A DNA stretch of 64,000 nucleotides from Imperialibacter roseus (GCF_032999765.1 NZ_CP136051.1:6590501-6654500), one strand, 5' to 3'; counted from the stretch's first letter, positions 51,601 through 61,900 are shown. A program made the numbers and translations. Notes: generated by a model from the letters alone, not told the origin.

Positions 51601-53145
51601 ATGAAGTTTAAAGGAGCGTTGCTGATTTTGTTTGCATGCGCTGTATTGCATTCGTGTACCACCAGAAGCTCATTGCCCGAAAATCTTCAGGCACTTCAGA
51701 AATTTGACGTCATTATAAAAAATGGTTTGGTGGTGGACGGTTCAGGCAAGCCCGGGTATCCAGCGTCAATCATCATTCAGGCCGACACAATTGCTTTTAT
51801 TGGTCAGCTGGACTCCACCAAACCTGCCACGCTTGAGATAGATGCCAACGGTAAGGTGGTTACGCCTGGCTTTATCGATGCTCACGCACATGGCGACCCC
51901 ATCAAAACACCTCAGTTTTACAACTTTGTTGCCCAGGGGGTTACTACCATTTGCCTGGGGCAGGATGGGTCAAGTGATTCCGAGGGTGAGTTTGGCGCAT
52001 GGCAGGCTTCTGTCGATAGCGTTGGGCCGGCACTTAATATTGCTCCGTTCACTGGTCATGGTTCATTGCGAATGGCGATAGAAACACCGTTTGACGAGGT
52101 GATAAGTGAGGCGGACATGGCGATGATGGCTACTGAACTGGATCATCAGCTTCAATTGGGTAGCTTCGGCCTGACCATGGGGCTGGAGTATGTGCCAGGC
52201 AGATACTCAGGAGAAAAGGAATTGCAGGCGCTGGCAAAAATAGTGGGCAGCTACCAGGGTGTGTTAATGGCACACATTCGCAACGAAGACAACGACAAGC
52301 TGGAAGCCTCCTTAGATGAGTTTCTTAGTCTGGGCCAATGGGCTCCTGTGCACGTGTCCCACCTCAAGTCTGTATACGGCGAGGGGGCCAAGAGAGCCCT
52401 GGAAATTACTTCCATTCTTGCGAAGTATGAATCGCTTGGCTACAGGGTAAGCGCTGATGTCTATCCCTACATGGCCAGCTTCACAGGCATCGGTATTGTG
52501 TTCCCCGACTGGGCTATTCCTCCGGCCAATTTCAACAAGGTTAAAAAGACGAGAAGGGGTGAATTGGAGGAGTTTCTGCGAAATAAGATTGCTCAAAGAA
52601 ATGGGCCGGCTGCGACCCTCTTCGGCACAGCTCCCTATGCAGGAAAAACGCTGGCCGACCTTGAAAAAGAGCTCGACAAACCGTTTGAAGACATACTGAT
52701 TGATGATATTGGGCCGAGGGGAGCAAGTGCGGCTTATTTTGTGATGAACGATTCGCTCCAGGTGGCTTTGATGAAAAGCGACTATGTGGTGGTGTCGTCC
52801 GACGGCAGCCCTGGCATGAGACACCCGAGAGGCTATGGCAGCTTTGGTAAAATGATTGAGACTTACACTGTGAAAGGTGATTATTTTACGCTTGAACAAA
52901 TCGTTCATAAAATGAGCGGACAAACCGCTGAAGTTATCGGGCTGAAAGACAGAGGGCTACTGAAGGTGGGCTACAAAGCTGACGTCGCAATTTTCGATCC
53001 GGCTAACGTCAAGGTAAAGGCCGACTTCCAGCATCCGCACCACCTCACTGAGGGTGTCGATTTTGTTTTGGTCAATGGTAAGCTGGCGAGAAGCAATGGA
53101 GAGTTTGCGGAAGAACGAACCGGAAAACTACTAAGGAGGGAGTAG
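51601..53145 (+). CDS. N-acyl-D-amino-acid deacylase-like lipoprotein
   Basis: 514 residues. The signal peptide ends in a lipobox (VLHSC, Cys about 19). The amidohydrolase-type domain contains VVTPGFIDAHAHGD (metal HxH), VHVSHLKSVYGEGAKR, SSDGSPGMRHPRGYGSF, and GLLKVGYKADVAIFDP near the end, as in D-aminoacylases (COG3653). They cleave N-acyl-D-amino acids, for example products of peptidoglycan or D-amino-acid turnover. As a lipoprotein it acts in the envelope. Nearby amino-sugar genes make a role in cell-wall scavenging plausible but unproven. Confidence 0.88.
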   Translation: MKFKGALLILFACAVLHSCTTRSSLPENLQALQKFDVIIKNGLVVDGSGKPGYPASIIIQADTIAFIGQLDSTKPATLEIDANGKVVTPGFIDAHAHGDPIKTPQFYNFVAQGVTTICLGQDGSSDSEGEFGAWQASVDSVGPALNIAPFTGHGSLRMAIETPFDEVISEADMAMMATELDHQLQLGSFGLTMGLEYVPGRYSGEKELQALAKIVGSYQGVLMAHIRNEDNDKLEASLDEFLSLGQWAPVHVSHLKSVYGEGAKRALEITSILAKYESLGYRVSADVYPYMASFTGIGIVFPDWAIPPANFNKVKKTRRGELEEFLRNKIAQRNGPAATLFGTAPYAGKTLADLEKELDKPFEDILIDDIGPRGASAAYFVMNDSLQVALMKSDYVVVSSDGSPGMRHPRGYGSFGKMIETYTVKGDYFTLEQIVHKMSGQTAEVIGLKDRGLLKVGYKADVAIFDPANVKVKADFQHPHHLTEGVDFVLVNGKLARSNGEFAEERTGKLLRRE

Positions 53146-53192
53146 CCGGAAAAGCTGTTCACTGGCTTTGCCTGAGAGTGGTTTCGTCGCTA

Positions 53193-55658
53193 CTAATTCC
53201 CCTTTTTTGTAGTGTCGGCCTCAAACTCGAAAAATTCATCCTTCTTTAACTGTAAAGTGCCAGGCTTTTTTGCCGGATCCTTCCTGATTTCCTCAAGCAG
53301 AACCTTGCCTTCTTCTTTAATGTTTTCAATCAGACTTTTTGCGGCGCTGCGGGCGTCATAACTTACCCGATAGTCGTCAGTTGTGCCAGCGATCTTCACG
53401 TGGGCGTAAATGTTCCCCCTTTCGTCTTCTTCTATAGCACCAAAGCTTTCATCATTGTCACGCCGGCGTTGCCTGTTGAATAAAGGAACCTTCAGGCGGT
53501 AGTCGATTTGCTGATCGAAAGTGTGGGTGCCGCTAAGGGTGATATTGGATACATTAGATTTGATATCCATGCTGGGAATCAGGATTCTCCTGTTTTCGAT
53601 AAGGAACTGGTTGGTGATTTCACCGAAGGTTAAATGGCCCAGCTTGTCTTCTCTTACAAGCCTGGAGAGTTCCTGCATTGGCTCGAAGTTGATGAGTTCT
53701 CCGTTGACGCCACGGGCATTTATCCGAGCCCTGAAAAGGTCTGGGAGGAAACTAAGGTTGTTACGCACACCCATGTCTACATCAAAGTCGGCAAAGAGCT
53801 GTCCTTTAATGTGCTTGCTTTGCATCCAGCTTTGTCCGAAGTCATGAAAAACATAGAAAACGCTGTCGATGTAGAGGTTTTTCACTTCTCCTGAGAAGTA
53901 GGTAAGGAGCGTGTCGCCAGGCTGATCCGACAAGTTGCCGGTGAGCTTGATATCGCCTCCCATGGTGGAGAAATCAAGTTTTTTAACATATACCTGACGG
54001 TTTTGAATAAGCACTTCGGCATTTACATTTTTGCCAGTAAAACGGTCAAAAACAACTGTTTCAGCCTCTGCTGTTAGTTTCACACGCAACCTTGGACTTA
54101 CTGTAAGAGAGTAAGCGCCGTCTTCTCCGTTGGTGGTATTTTTATTGGCTAGCAATTCGTTAAGGTCGAGCCTGTTGGCGGACACCTTCCCTTCTACCAA
54201 CAGAAGGTTGTTTTTGCCCTCGTAGAAAAAATGAAAGTTTCGTAGCAGCCCATTAATTCTCAGATCACTGTTTCCCAGCTTGCCGGTAGTTTCTGTAAAA
54301 GCAACATCACGGTCGTTGAATAGTAAAATTCCACTCCACTCCCGGAATAACAGCGGGTAGCTTTGCCATGAAAAAGTAGCATCCTGTATAGTTGTTTCTC
54401 CATCTATCAGCCAATCGCCTGTTGCTTTTTCATCCAGCCTTCCCTCAAAGCCAAGCAGGTAGCTCAGCGTGCCGCTTTCGCTTTTGATACCCCACTCGGG
54501 TACAATTTTCTCAAACTGTGCCAGCGTCATATTGCCCTCCAGCTCAGCCCTGGTGTGCATGGTGGCCATATTGGTGATGGTAGCATTGCCTTTCAGTGGA
54601 AAGCTGTTCATCGTGCCTGACAGGTTTTGCAATTGAAGACTCGTGCCTTCCGACTGAAGGTTCGTTGTCAGCCGACCATCCAAACTAAAGTCCGAAAAGG
54701 CTAGCGGGCGACTAGGGTAAAGGAACCGGACATGCTGTCCGCTAAAGTCCGTGACCAGGGTGGGCTTCCCATTTTGCTTTGTATAGCTTCCTGTGAATGT
54801 CGCTTCGCCTTCTAAATCGTAACTGGCCCAGTCAGCTGGCCATCCGGCAGGTATATTGCTAAGTAGATCTGCCAGTGATTTTGTGTTGCCAGCCCACTCC
54901 AGTAGCAGGTCGTCTGGGCTTGATGACGTCAGCGTGCCGGTCAGGTTATGGCTGGCCTCCTTTAGCTCCCAAGCCTTGATTTCGGCCAAATGCCCCTTGT
55001 CGATCCTCACTCCCAGAAGTTCTATTTCCAGCAATCTTCCCTCCAGGTAGGGAAAGCCCTGATAAACCGTTTTCAGATTGGTGCCTTTCCAATGTCCCGA
55101 GAAAAGCTGAGGGCTGTTAATGGATTGGATATCGAAGTGCGCCTGGCTGAACTCCCAATAGCTTAGTAGCTCCGCACGTATGTCTTCGTAGCGGATTTTG
55201 CTGTTGGAAATTCTCACCTTACCAATCGTTAGCTGAGGCGACTCCTCATCCACCACCTTCTTTTTAAACACGTCGAAATTTCTGATTCCATTTTCATCTA
55301 TCAGCAGGTTGATCTCGGCTTTGTCCACATTGAGCTGACGAATGTGGTAATTTTTATCAAGGAAGTTCCAAAGGTGAAAACTGAACGATAATCGCCCAAT
55401 GCTTACCAATGGGCTTTCGGGTGTGCCCGCTTCAACTTTTTGCAAGACAATCGATATGTTGGGGAAACTGTCCCAATACGAAATGTCTATGTGGCCCACC
55501 TTTACCGGCGTGGTGAGTCTCTCGTTCACATTGTCCAGAAAGTATTGAATAAACTCATCACGGTTGATTTGAATGTACAGCAGGCAAGCCAATAGCGTGG
55601 CAGTGACAAAAGCAATTACTCCGGTAAGTATCAGTGCGGCTAGCCTTGGAATTTTCAC
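53193..55658 (-). CDS. AsmA-like membrane-anchored protein
   Basis: 821 residues. An N-terminal transmembrane helix (ALILTGVIAFVTATLLACLLYI) anchors a large, beta-strand-rich periplasmic part with features of the AsmA/TamB-like group: VGHIDISYWDSFPNISIVLQ near the start and a C-terminal AsmA-like region with NISNVTLSGTHTFDQQ-like strands followed by DYRLKVPL. Such proteins bridge the periplasm and take part in lipid transport or outer-membrane assembly. The start is GTG at 55658. The gene is divergent from tRNA-Val. Family assignment at the level of AsmA-like is good; the precise role is unknown. Confidence 0.82.
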   Translation of the reverse strand: MKIPRLAALILTGVIAFVTATLLACLLYIQINRDEFIQYFLDNVNERLTTPVKVGHIDISYWDSFPNISIVLQKVEAGTPESPLVSIGRLSFSFHLWNFLDKNYHIRQLNVDKAEINLLIDENGIRNFDVFKKKVVDEESPQLTIGKVRISNSKIRYEDIRAELLSYWEFSQAHFDIQSINSPQLFSGHWKGTNLKTVYQGFPYLEGRLLEIELLGVRIDKGHLAEIKAWELKEASHNLTGTLTSSSPDDLLLEWAGNTKSLADLLSNIPAGWPADWASYDLEGEATFTGSYTKQNGKPTLVTDFSGQHVRFLYPSRPLAFSDFSLDGRLTTNLQSEGTSLQLQNLSGTMNSFPLKGNATITNMATMHTRAELEGNMTLAQFEKIVPEWGIKSESGTLSYLLGFEGRLDEKATGDWLIDGETTIQDATFSWQSYPLLFREWSGILLFNDRDVAFTETTGKLGNSDLRINGLLRNFHFFYEGKNNLLLVEGKVSANRLDLNELLANKNTTNGEDGAYSLTVSPRLRVKLTAEAETVVFDRFTGKNVNAEVLIQNRQVYVKKLDFSTMGGDIKLTGNLSDQPGDTLLTYFSGEVKNLYIDSVFYVFHDFGQSWMQSKHIKGQLFADFDVDMGVRNNLSFLPDLFRARINARGVNGELINFEPMQELSRLVREDKLGHLTFGEITNQFLIENRRILIPSMDIKSNVSNITLSGTHTFDQQIDYRLKVPLFNRQRRRDNDESFGAIEEDERGNIYAHVKIAGTTDDYRVSYDARSAAKSLIENIKEEGKVLLEEIRKDPAKKPGTLQLKKDEFFEFEADTTKKGN

Positions 55659-55748
55659 AGGATAAAATTAAACAAATCAAAGGCGTTTCTACGATACAAC
55701 GCTGACGATATAAATTTTATGACAGAAGAAATATTTTTTATTAACCTA

Positions 55749-55779
55749 TTTGCAAAAATACAAAAGGGTACTACATTTG
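55749..55779 (+). promoter_or_regulatory. Bacteroidota sigma-type promoter of tRNA-Val
   Basis: TTTG at 55749-55752 and TACATTTG at 55772-55779, separated by 19 bp, matching the TTTG-N19-TAnnTTTG consensus. Transcription should start a few bases downstream, about 50 bp before the mature tRNA. This supports assignment to the Bacteroidota. Confidence 0.75.
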
Positions 55780-55830
55780 CACTCCCTAACCGGGAAGCAG
55801 GTTGTGAAAACAGCAGGCTTTTTTGAAAAG

Positions 55831-55905
55831 GGGCTCATAGCTCAGCTGGTTCAGAGCACCTGCCTTACAAGCAGGGGGTCCAAGGTTCGAATCCTTGTGG
55901 GCCCA
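55831..55905 (+). tRNA. tRNA-Val (anticodon UAC)
   Basis: 75 bases with a full cloverleaf: acceptor stem GGGCTCA/TGGGCCC (one wobble), D arm, anticodon stem CCTGC/GCAGG with loop CTTACAA (anticodon TAC at 55866-55868), a five-base variable region, and the T arm with GGTTCGAATCC. The discriminator is A at 55905; the 3' CCA is not encoded. A Bacteroidota promoter lies upstream and a terminator hairpin follows. No integrase gene or repeated tRNA 3' end is seen, so it does not mark an evident island. Confidence 0.97.
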
Positions 55906-55907
55906 CA

Positions 55908-55938
55908 AAAGTCACTCAGAAATGGGTGACTTTTTTTA
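55908..55938 (+). terminator. Intrinsic terminator after tRNA-Val
   Basis: Stem AAAGTCACTC paired with GGGTGACTTT (one wobble/mismatch) around AGAAAT, followed by a run of T. It begins two or three bases after the tRNA. Confidence 0.85.
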
Positions 55939-55963
55939 TTTTCGCCCATGACCTGCCACTTTT

Positions 55964-56063
55964 GGATCAAACGGAAAACCGAATCAAGCGGAAAATCTGG
56001 GACAGGCTTGCTATTTAACGACGGGCCGCCGCCGCTTATGGCGGATCAAGCGGAAAATCTGGG
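55964..56063 (+). repeat. Short direct repeat GATCAARCGGAAAA
   Basis: The 19-mer ATCAAGCGGAAAATCTGGG occurs at 55983-56001 and again at 56045-56063. A related copy GGATCAAACGGAAAACC lies at 55964-55980. They fill the gap between tRNA-Val and the structured repeat at 56111. Confidence 0.75.
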
Positions 56064-56110
56064 GAGTAAGACGCTGAAATAACGTTGTACCATTTGGCGA
56101 ACGATAGACA

Positions 56111-56179
56111 ATAAAGAAGCAAAACTGGTTCAATGCGTCTCGCCCGGCCGGGTTAGGCTTGGACCTTTTGCTTCTTTAT
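56111..56179 (+). repeat. Structured stem-loop repeat, copy 1
   Basis: Perfect 14-bp terminal stem ATAAAGAAGCAAAA (56111-56124) / TTTTGCTTCTTTAT (56166-56179), then after a two-base bulge a second stem GGTTCAA/TTGGACC, then a conserved AATGCGTCTCGCCCG segment and a GC-rich inner hairpin. The same architecture with compensated base changes occurs at 63921-64000. Confidence 0.85.
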
Positions 56180-56313
56180 GTAATGAGAAGATACTCTTGC
56201 AAAAAAAACAATCCCCAGAAATATTGCTTGATCCTCTAAAACTCAAATTTACTATCTTAGGCGCTGCTGAGAGATTCTTCAGAATGACTCAATCGACCGA
56301 CTGCCTTTATTAT

Positions 56314-58149
56314 ATGTTAAAGAAAGCTCACTTCTTAGCACTGTTGCTGCTTAGCTGCACTATCGCCAATGCACAGGAATCGCTTCCTGAAGTGATCAGT
56401 CAGATAGACACCATTCAAAACCCCGGAGATAAACTGAAGCTTATTAAACTTGGAGAAAACCTACTCCAGAAGGAGGGGGACGACTCCGTTAAAGCTGAAT
56501 TCTTTCTCCGATGTGGCATTACCTATGGCATTTCCGGGAAAGCCGACTCTTCAATATACTTCTTCAACCAGGCGCTGCAATTCGGAAGTGAGTCGCAGCA
56601 TTTGCTTAAATCCAGGGCTTATAACGGTATAGGCAACGTAAGCCGGCAAAAGGGAAATAATGAGATGGCATTTGAGAGCTTTCAAAATGCATTGAAGGCT
56701 GTGGAAGGCAAATCAGACTTTATGAGCCAAAGCTTTGAAGGTTCCATTATTGCCAACCTGGCAAGCATCTACTTCAGCATGGGCGACAATGAGAAAGCCG
56801 AGCAATACAGCCTGCGTGGGCTTGAGCATGCAAAATCGATCAGTGACACGGCGCAAATGGAATACAGCTATGTTGGCCTGGCCTTAATTTATAACAAGAC
56901 GAAAGAATATGAAAAAGCACTTGAGTATCATCAATTAGCTTCTTTGTTAATGGAAAGGGAGAATAGCGATCCTTACCTGAGAGATTATAATAAGGTTAAT
57001 TTGGCAAAACTGTATGAAAATAGGGGCGAGCTGACCCAGGCATTGTCGCTATATGATGAGATGCTGCAAGGCACAAACCCTGATGTTGATATCAAAACTA
57101 CCTCGCTGAAAAACGCAAGTCAGATACTTTTGATACTCGAAGATTTTGTGAAAGCGATAGACTATGCGGAGAGGCTCATGAGCCTTGCGAATGAAACGGC
57201 AACACTTCCCTCTGCGGTGGACGCTACACAGCTTCTGTATCAATCGTATCAAGCCACTGGGGATTATAAAACAGCCAACAAATACCTGAATCAATACGTG
57301 GCTTTGAATGATTCGCTCATCAATGAGAAATCGGTGAAGGCGCTGGCAGAATTGGAAGCCAGGTATGAGAACGAGAAGAAAGCGCAGGAGATTACAGAGC
57401 TCAAGCTTGAAAATCAGCAGTCGGTCAATCAGCGGAATATTTATCTTTTTGTTACACTGATAGTAATTGTCGGGGCAGTTTTTCTTGGAGTGCTCATTCG
57501 GTCCAAGACAAAATCTAATAAGTTAATATCCAAGTCATTGAAGGATAAGGAACTGCTTCTGAAGGAGATTCACCATCGGGTCAAAAACAACCTGCAGATT
57601 ATTTCGAGCCTGTTGAGTTTGCAATCGAGGTACATCGAAGACAAAGGAGCCAAGGACGCAGTGAATGAAGGGCAGAACAGGGTAAAGTCAATGGCGCTTA
57701 TTCATCAGAAGCTCTATCAAAACGAAAACCTGGCCGGTGTAGAAGCCCTGGATTACATTGAAAATCTCACCAGCACGCTCCGCTCCTCCTATGGTGTCGG
57801 GGCTGAGCGGGTGTCGGTGACCTATGATATCGAAAACCTTAACATTGATGTAGATACCATCATACCCATCGGGCTAATCCTGAACGAATTGATAAGCAAT
57901 TCATTCAAGCACGCCTTCCCCAACGATAAGGAAGGGAATATCTCAATTGCGTTAAAAAGGGCGAATAACCAGCTTGAATTGAAGGTTTGTGACAACGGAG
58001 TAGGTAGCAAAAAGGATATTGGTAAGTCTGATTCTTTTGGGATCCGTATGATCAGGTCACTGGCAATGAAACTGGAAGCCACTGTTAGCTTTAGTTTCGA
58101 TAACGGCACAGAAGCGTCTTTGCTTATTTCTAGTTTTAAGTTGGCTTAA
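56314..58149 (+). CDS. TPR sensor histidine kinase (HisKA_2 type), partner of the LytTR regulator
   Basis: About 611 residues. Sec signal peptide (MLKKAHFLALLLLSCTIANAQ), then about seven TPR-like repeats (residues about 50-330), a coiled coil, one transmembrane helix (IYLFVTLIVIVGAVFLGVLI, about 376-396) and a HisKA_2-type kinase with the H-box IHHRVKNNLQIISSLLSLQ (His about 420), followed by HATPase motifs LNELISNSFKHAF and CDNGVGSKKD. The frame is open to a TTG at 56197, but that reading passes through a non-signal sequence; ATG at 56314 gives the secreted TPR start. The LytTR response regulator follows 6 bp after the stop, forming a two-component system that is encoded next to the T9SS adhesin. 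Confidence 0.9.
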   Translation: MLKKAHFLALLLLSCTIANAQESLPEVISQIDTIQNPGDKLKLIKLGENLLQKEGDDSVKAEFFLRCGITYGISGKADSSIYFFNQALQFGSESQHLLKSRAYNGIGNVSRQKGNNEMAFESFQNALKAVEGKSDFMSQSFEGSIIANLASIYFSMGDNEKAEQYSLRGLEHAKSISDTAQMEYSYVGLALIYNKTKEYEKALEYHQLASLLMERENSDPYLRDYNKVNLAKLYENRGELTQALSLYDEMLQGTNPDVDIKTTSLKNASQILLILEDFVKAIDYAERLMSLANETATLPSAVDATQLLYQSYQATGDYKTANKYLNQYVALNDSLINEKSVKALAELEARYENEKKAQEITELKLENQQSVNQRNIYLFVTLIVIVGAVFLGVLIRSKTKSNKLISKSLKDKELLLKEIHHRVKNNLQIISSLLSLQSRYIEDKGAKDAVNEGQNRVKSMALIHQKLYQNENLAGVEALDYIENLTSTLRSSYGVGAERVSVTYDIENLNIDVDTIIPIGLILNELISNSFKHAFPNDKEGNISIALKRANNQLELKVCDNGVGSKKDIGKSDSFGIRMIRSLAMKLEATVSFSFDNGTEASLLISSFKLA

Positions 58150-58155
58150 AAGATC

Positions 58156-58854
58156 ATGGAGAAAAAGGTGCTTATAGTAGAGGATGAACCGCTTATAGCC
58201 GATGACCTTTCTTTTCATCTGCAGGATCTTGGCGTCAGCGAGATCAAAATATCTCTTAAATATGAAGATGCTTTGAAGAAGCTCACAGAGCATCAGTTTG
58301 ATCTGGTGTTGCTTGATGTCAACCTTTCCGGCGAAAAAGATGGAATTGACGTTGCCCGGTTCATCAACCGAACCAACCCGACTCCTTTTATATTCATCAC
58401 TTCTTATTACGATGCTGACACCCTTAACAGGGCCAAAGAAGTGGCACCTGTCGCTTATATACTGAAACCATTTAATCAGCAGGATATTCAGGTCAACGTG
58501 GAAATGGCGTTTCATAAAATACTATCCTCCCGCCAGACCAAACCAGAAAAATTTTTTATCAAGGACAAAGAGGGATTGGTGTCAATAGATCCTGACGAGA
58601 TCGACTACGTGGAGGCGTTTGATAACTATGCGAAAATCTACTCTGCCGGCCAGGCTTATATTATCAGCCACACTTTGAAAAGCATTGAGGACAAGCTATT
58701 GAACTTTGGGTTTGAGCGTGTCCACAAGTCGTATCTGGTTAACTTTGCAAAAATCACCATGATCAGTGAAGGCTATATTTTTTTTGGAAAAATGAAAGTG
58801 CCAATCGGGCGAGCCTTTAAGACTGATTTTATGGCAAAAATATCCATGCTCTAG
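58156..58854 (+). CDS. LytTR-family response regulator
   Basis: 232 residues. Receiver domain (1-120) with acidic pocket E9/D10, phosphorylation site D54 in LLDVNLSG, the switch residues in FIFITSYYD and K105 in YILKPF. The C-terminal LytTR DNA-binding domain follows, with EIDYVEAFDNYAKIYS and VHKSYLVNFAKI typical of the family. LytTR proteins bind paired 9-bp-type direct repeats spaced about 21 bp apart. Such a pair exists at 58874-58908, upstream of the adhesin gene. The cognate kinase is the gene 6 bp upstream. Confidence 0.95.
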   Translation: MEKKVLIVEDEPLIADDLSFHLQDLGVSEIKISLKYEDALKKLTEHQFDLVLLDVNLSGEKDGIDVARFINRTNPTPFIFITSYYDADTLNRAKEVAPVAYILKPFNQQDIQVNVEMAFHKILSSRQTKPEKFFIKDKEGLVSIDPDEIDYVEAFDNYAKIYSAGQAYIISHTLKSIEDKLLNFGFERVHKSYLVNFAKITMISEGYIFFGKMKVPIGRAFKTDFMAKISML

Positions 58855-58873
58855 ACATTTCTCATGCCGGGGT

Positions 58874-58908
58874 TGTCGATCACTAAAAAAATAGTGTCGT
58901 TGACTAAA
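58874..58908 (+). promoter_or_regulatory. Candidate LytTR operator (21-bp-spaced direct repeat)
   Basis: TGTCGATCACTAAA (58874-58887) and TGTCGTTGACTAAA (58895-58908) are imperfect direct repeats (3 mismatches in 14), starting exactly 21 bp apart, two helical turns. LytTR regulators typically recognise such pairs. The site is 78-112 bp upstream of the adhesin start and right behind the LytTR gene itself. Confidence 0.55.
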
Positions 58909-58940
58909 TAGCGCTACCGGCGCAACATTCATTTGGGCAA

Positions 58941-58966
58941 CTTAGAATAGTTAAATGTATTCTAAG
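58941..58966 (+). promoter_or_regulatory. Perfect inverted repeat just before the adhesin start
   Basis: CTTAGAATA (58941-58949) and TATTCTAAG (58958-58966) with loop GTTAAATG, followed by ATTTTTTAAAAG. It lies 19 bp before the ATG at 58986. It could be an attenuator/terminator-like hairpin, the terminator of the kinase-regulator pair, or an operator. Confidence 0.5.
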
Positions 58967-58985
58967 ATTTTTTAAAAGCTGTTCG

Positions 58986-61900
58986 ATGAAGTTCCTGGCC
59001 ACGTTAATCTTTACCTTTTCCTCTCTCGCTGCCTTTTCGCAGAGTTATTATTGGGTGGGTGGCTCCGGCAATTGGTCTGACTATGCTAATCACTGGGCCA
59101 CCTCTTCGGGTGGTTCAACTTTTCACACCCAGTCGCCCACTTCTGCTAACAACGTATTCTTCGACGCTAATTCATTTTCCGGCTCAGGGCAGGCCGTAAC
59201 CCTCGATGCCGAAGCCAATTGTTTGTCGATGAACTGGACCGGCGTGACAAGCTTCCCTTCCATTGTCGGCAACGGCAACACACTCAATATTTTTGGCTCT
59301 TTGACACTGTCTCCTGACATGACGGCCAATTTCAAATATGTAGAGTTTGAGTCGACCACCTCAGGCAATACCATCACAACCAATGGCACCTCGCTGGGCT
59401 CAATTTCTATCACCCGGTTCAATGGTATTGGTGGAGAATGGAGTTTTCAGGACAACTTTAACACCTACAACTTGTATATGCTAGCGGGCACTCTGAACAC
59501 AAATAACAACAATATTAACTCAGGTGCCTACTTTCAAACCGACGGTGCTGCCACAAAGGTGCTCAACCTAGGCTCATCAGAAATAACCTCGGAAAGGTGG
59601 TGGATGAACGGCACTAACCTGACCATTAACGCAGGTACTTCAAAAATCATTGTCTCTTCATTTTATAGCGACATGACAGGTGCGGGCCCCTACACGTACC
59701 ACGACATTGAGTTTTTTAATTACGCAGATCTGAGGTATCCTTCTGCCTTCAATGAAATTACTGTCCCGGCAGGCCTGGAGGTTGAATTGAGAAGTGGAGA
59801 TACTTTTACCCTGAGCAGCCTTGTTGCAGACGGCACAAAACATGAGCCTATTATTTTTAAAACAACATCTGAAGGTTCAGAGGCGACATTAAGTAAAGCT
59901 TCTGGTTCGGTAACTGTTTCCTGGGTTGAACTGAAAGACATTCATACATCTGGCAGCGCCACATTTACAGCCAACGATGCTGTGGACAATGGTAACAATA
60001 CCGGGTGGACAATCAACGATGTAACGGGGTCAGACTACTTTTGGGTTGGAAATGGAGGCGATTGGACCGACTACAGTAACCATTGGGCAACCACCTCTGG
60101 TGGATCATCTATGCATAGCGACTATCCCGGGCCACTGGACGATGTGTTCTTTGATGCCAATTCATTTACCACTGCCGGGCAAACCGTTTTGAATGACCTG
60201 AATACTGCACACTTTCACGATATGGACTGGACAGGTGTGACCAACCTGCCTACTTTCAGCGCTCCTTATTCATACCCGATTTACGCCCACGGTTCGGTGA
60301 CTTTTGACGATGGGATGAACAAAAATGTGTACTCTATCAACTTTATTGGAGAGGAAACAGGGCTCACTTTTACCGCAGCAAGCACCGGTTACAACAGCTA
60401 TGTGACTTTCAATGGCACAGGCAGCTATACCCTCATGGATGATATTAGTACCGGTAGCTTCAATCACTACAAAGGTACAGTTAACTATGGTGACGTTGTC
60501 ATCGATTGCTCTATAGACTACAGCATCGGTAATGGCGGCGCAGCAGTTGAATTGAACCTGGGTAGCTCGAGCATCAGTTGCCGAGACCTGTCTGTCAATT
60601 CTTCTTCCTCTCCAGTAGTCAACTTCGGCACCTCCACAATTACAGTAGAGCGTGATTTTTATGGCTATGGTATTGAGCTTAACGAGGTGGTTTTTAATGG
60701 AAACAGCACGATCAAAGGTTCTAATAGTTTTGAGGTACTTACGATTGAAGCTGGCTCATCAATAGCACTTCAGCAGGGCACTACCCAAACGATTAATCAG
60801 GCGTTCAACTTAAGTGGCACCAAGGCCAGCCCGATCAACTTTAGCTCCGATCTTTCCGGTTCTCAGGCAACTGTTTCGATGTCTTCCGGTACGGTAGACG
60901 CCACCTACCTGGTACTGAAGGACATCGCCGCTACTGGTGGAGCAACCTTCAATGCGGCCGAAACCATTGACAACGGGAATAACACAGGTTGGAACATCTC
61001 AGAACTGACCGGGTCTGAATACTACTGGGTGGGAGACGGAGGCAACTGGTCTGACTTCGCCAACCATTGGGCAACCACTTCTGGTGGAAGTACCTTTCAA
61101 ACCACAGTCCCCGGTGTGTTGGACGATGTGATATTTGATGAGAATTCATTCACCACCGGGGGACAAGCGGTCACGCTGGATCAAAATGCCAACTTCCACG
61201 ACATGACATGGACGGGCGTAACTAACAGCCCATCATTTATCGGGACAACCAAAACAGTGAACATTTACGGTTCCCTTACGCTGGACGACGGAATGATCGT
61301 GAATGTAAAGAACTACTATTTTCTGTCGGACGAAGCAGAGACCATTACTGCCAGTGCCACCGCTCCCGGAAACAATTCTTACATGTACTTCACGGGGGCA
61401 GGATCCTGGGAGCTTCAATCTGCACTTTTTACAAGAGAACTCCATCACCATAGTGGCACGATCGACTTCAACAGCAAAGATATTTGGATTGATTTTGCCC
61501 TTTATTTTTTCGGGAGTGAAAACAAAACAATGCTACTGGGCACCTCTGATTTCACTACACGGACTTTAGCTGTCGGTTCTGCCACAAACCTTTCTTTCGA
61601 TGGCGCAGATGCTGAATTGAAGGTGAGCTCTCAGCTTGATTTCTATGATAACTTGACCAACGACATTAGCCTTGGCAATGTGTCTTTCGAGTTTCTCACT
61701 TTCAGCGACGAATCTTCAGTTTATGGAAATCTTACTTTGGCGACCCTTAGCATAGAAGCCGGCAAGAAGCTGAAAATTCAAACAGGAGCTACGTTAACAG
61801 TTGACGACCTGGTGGCAGTAGGTACTGCCGACGACCCTATAGTACTTATTTCCGTCAACAGTGGTTTGACATCGACCATCAGCAAATCGTCAGGTACTGT

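Noticed and set aside
55831-56180. tRNA-Val as attachment site of an integrated island
   Set aside because: No integrase gene and no duplicated tRNA 3' end found anywhere in the window.
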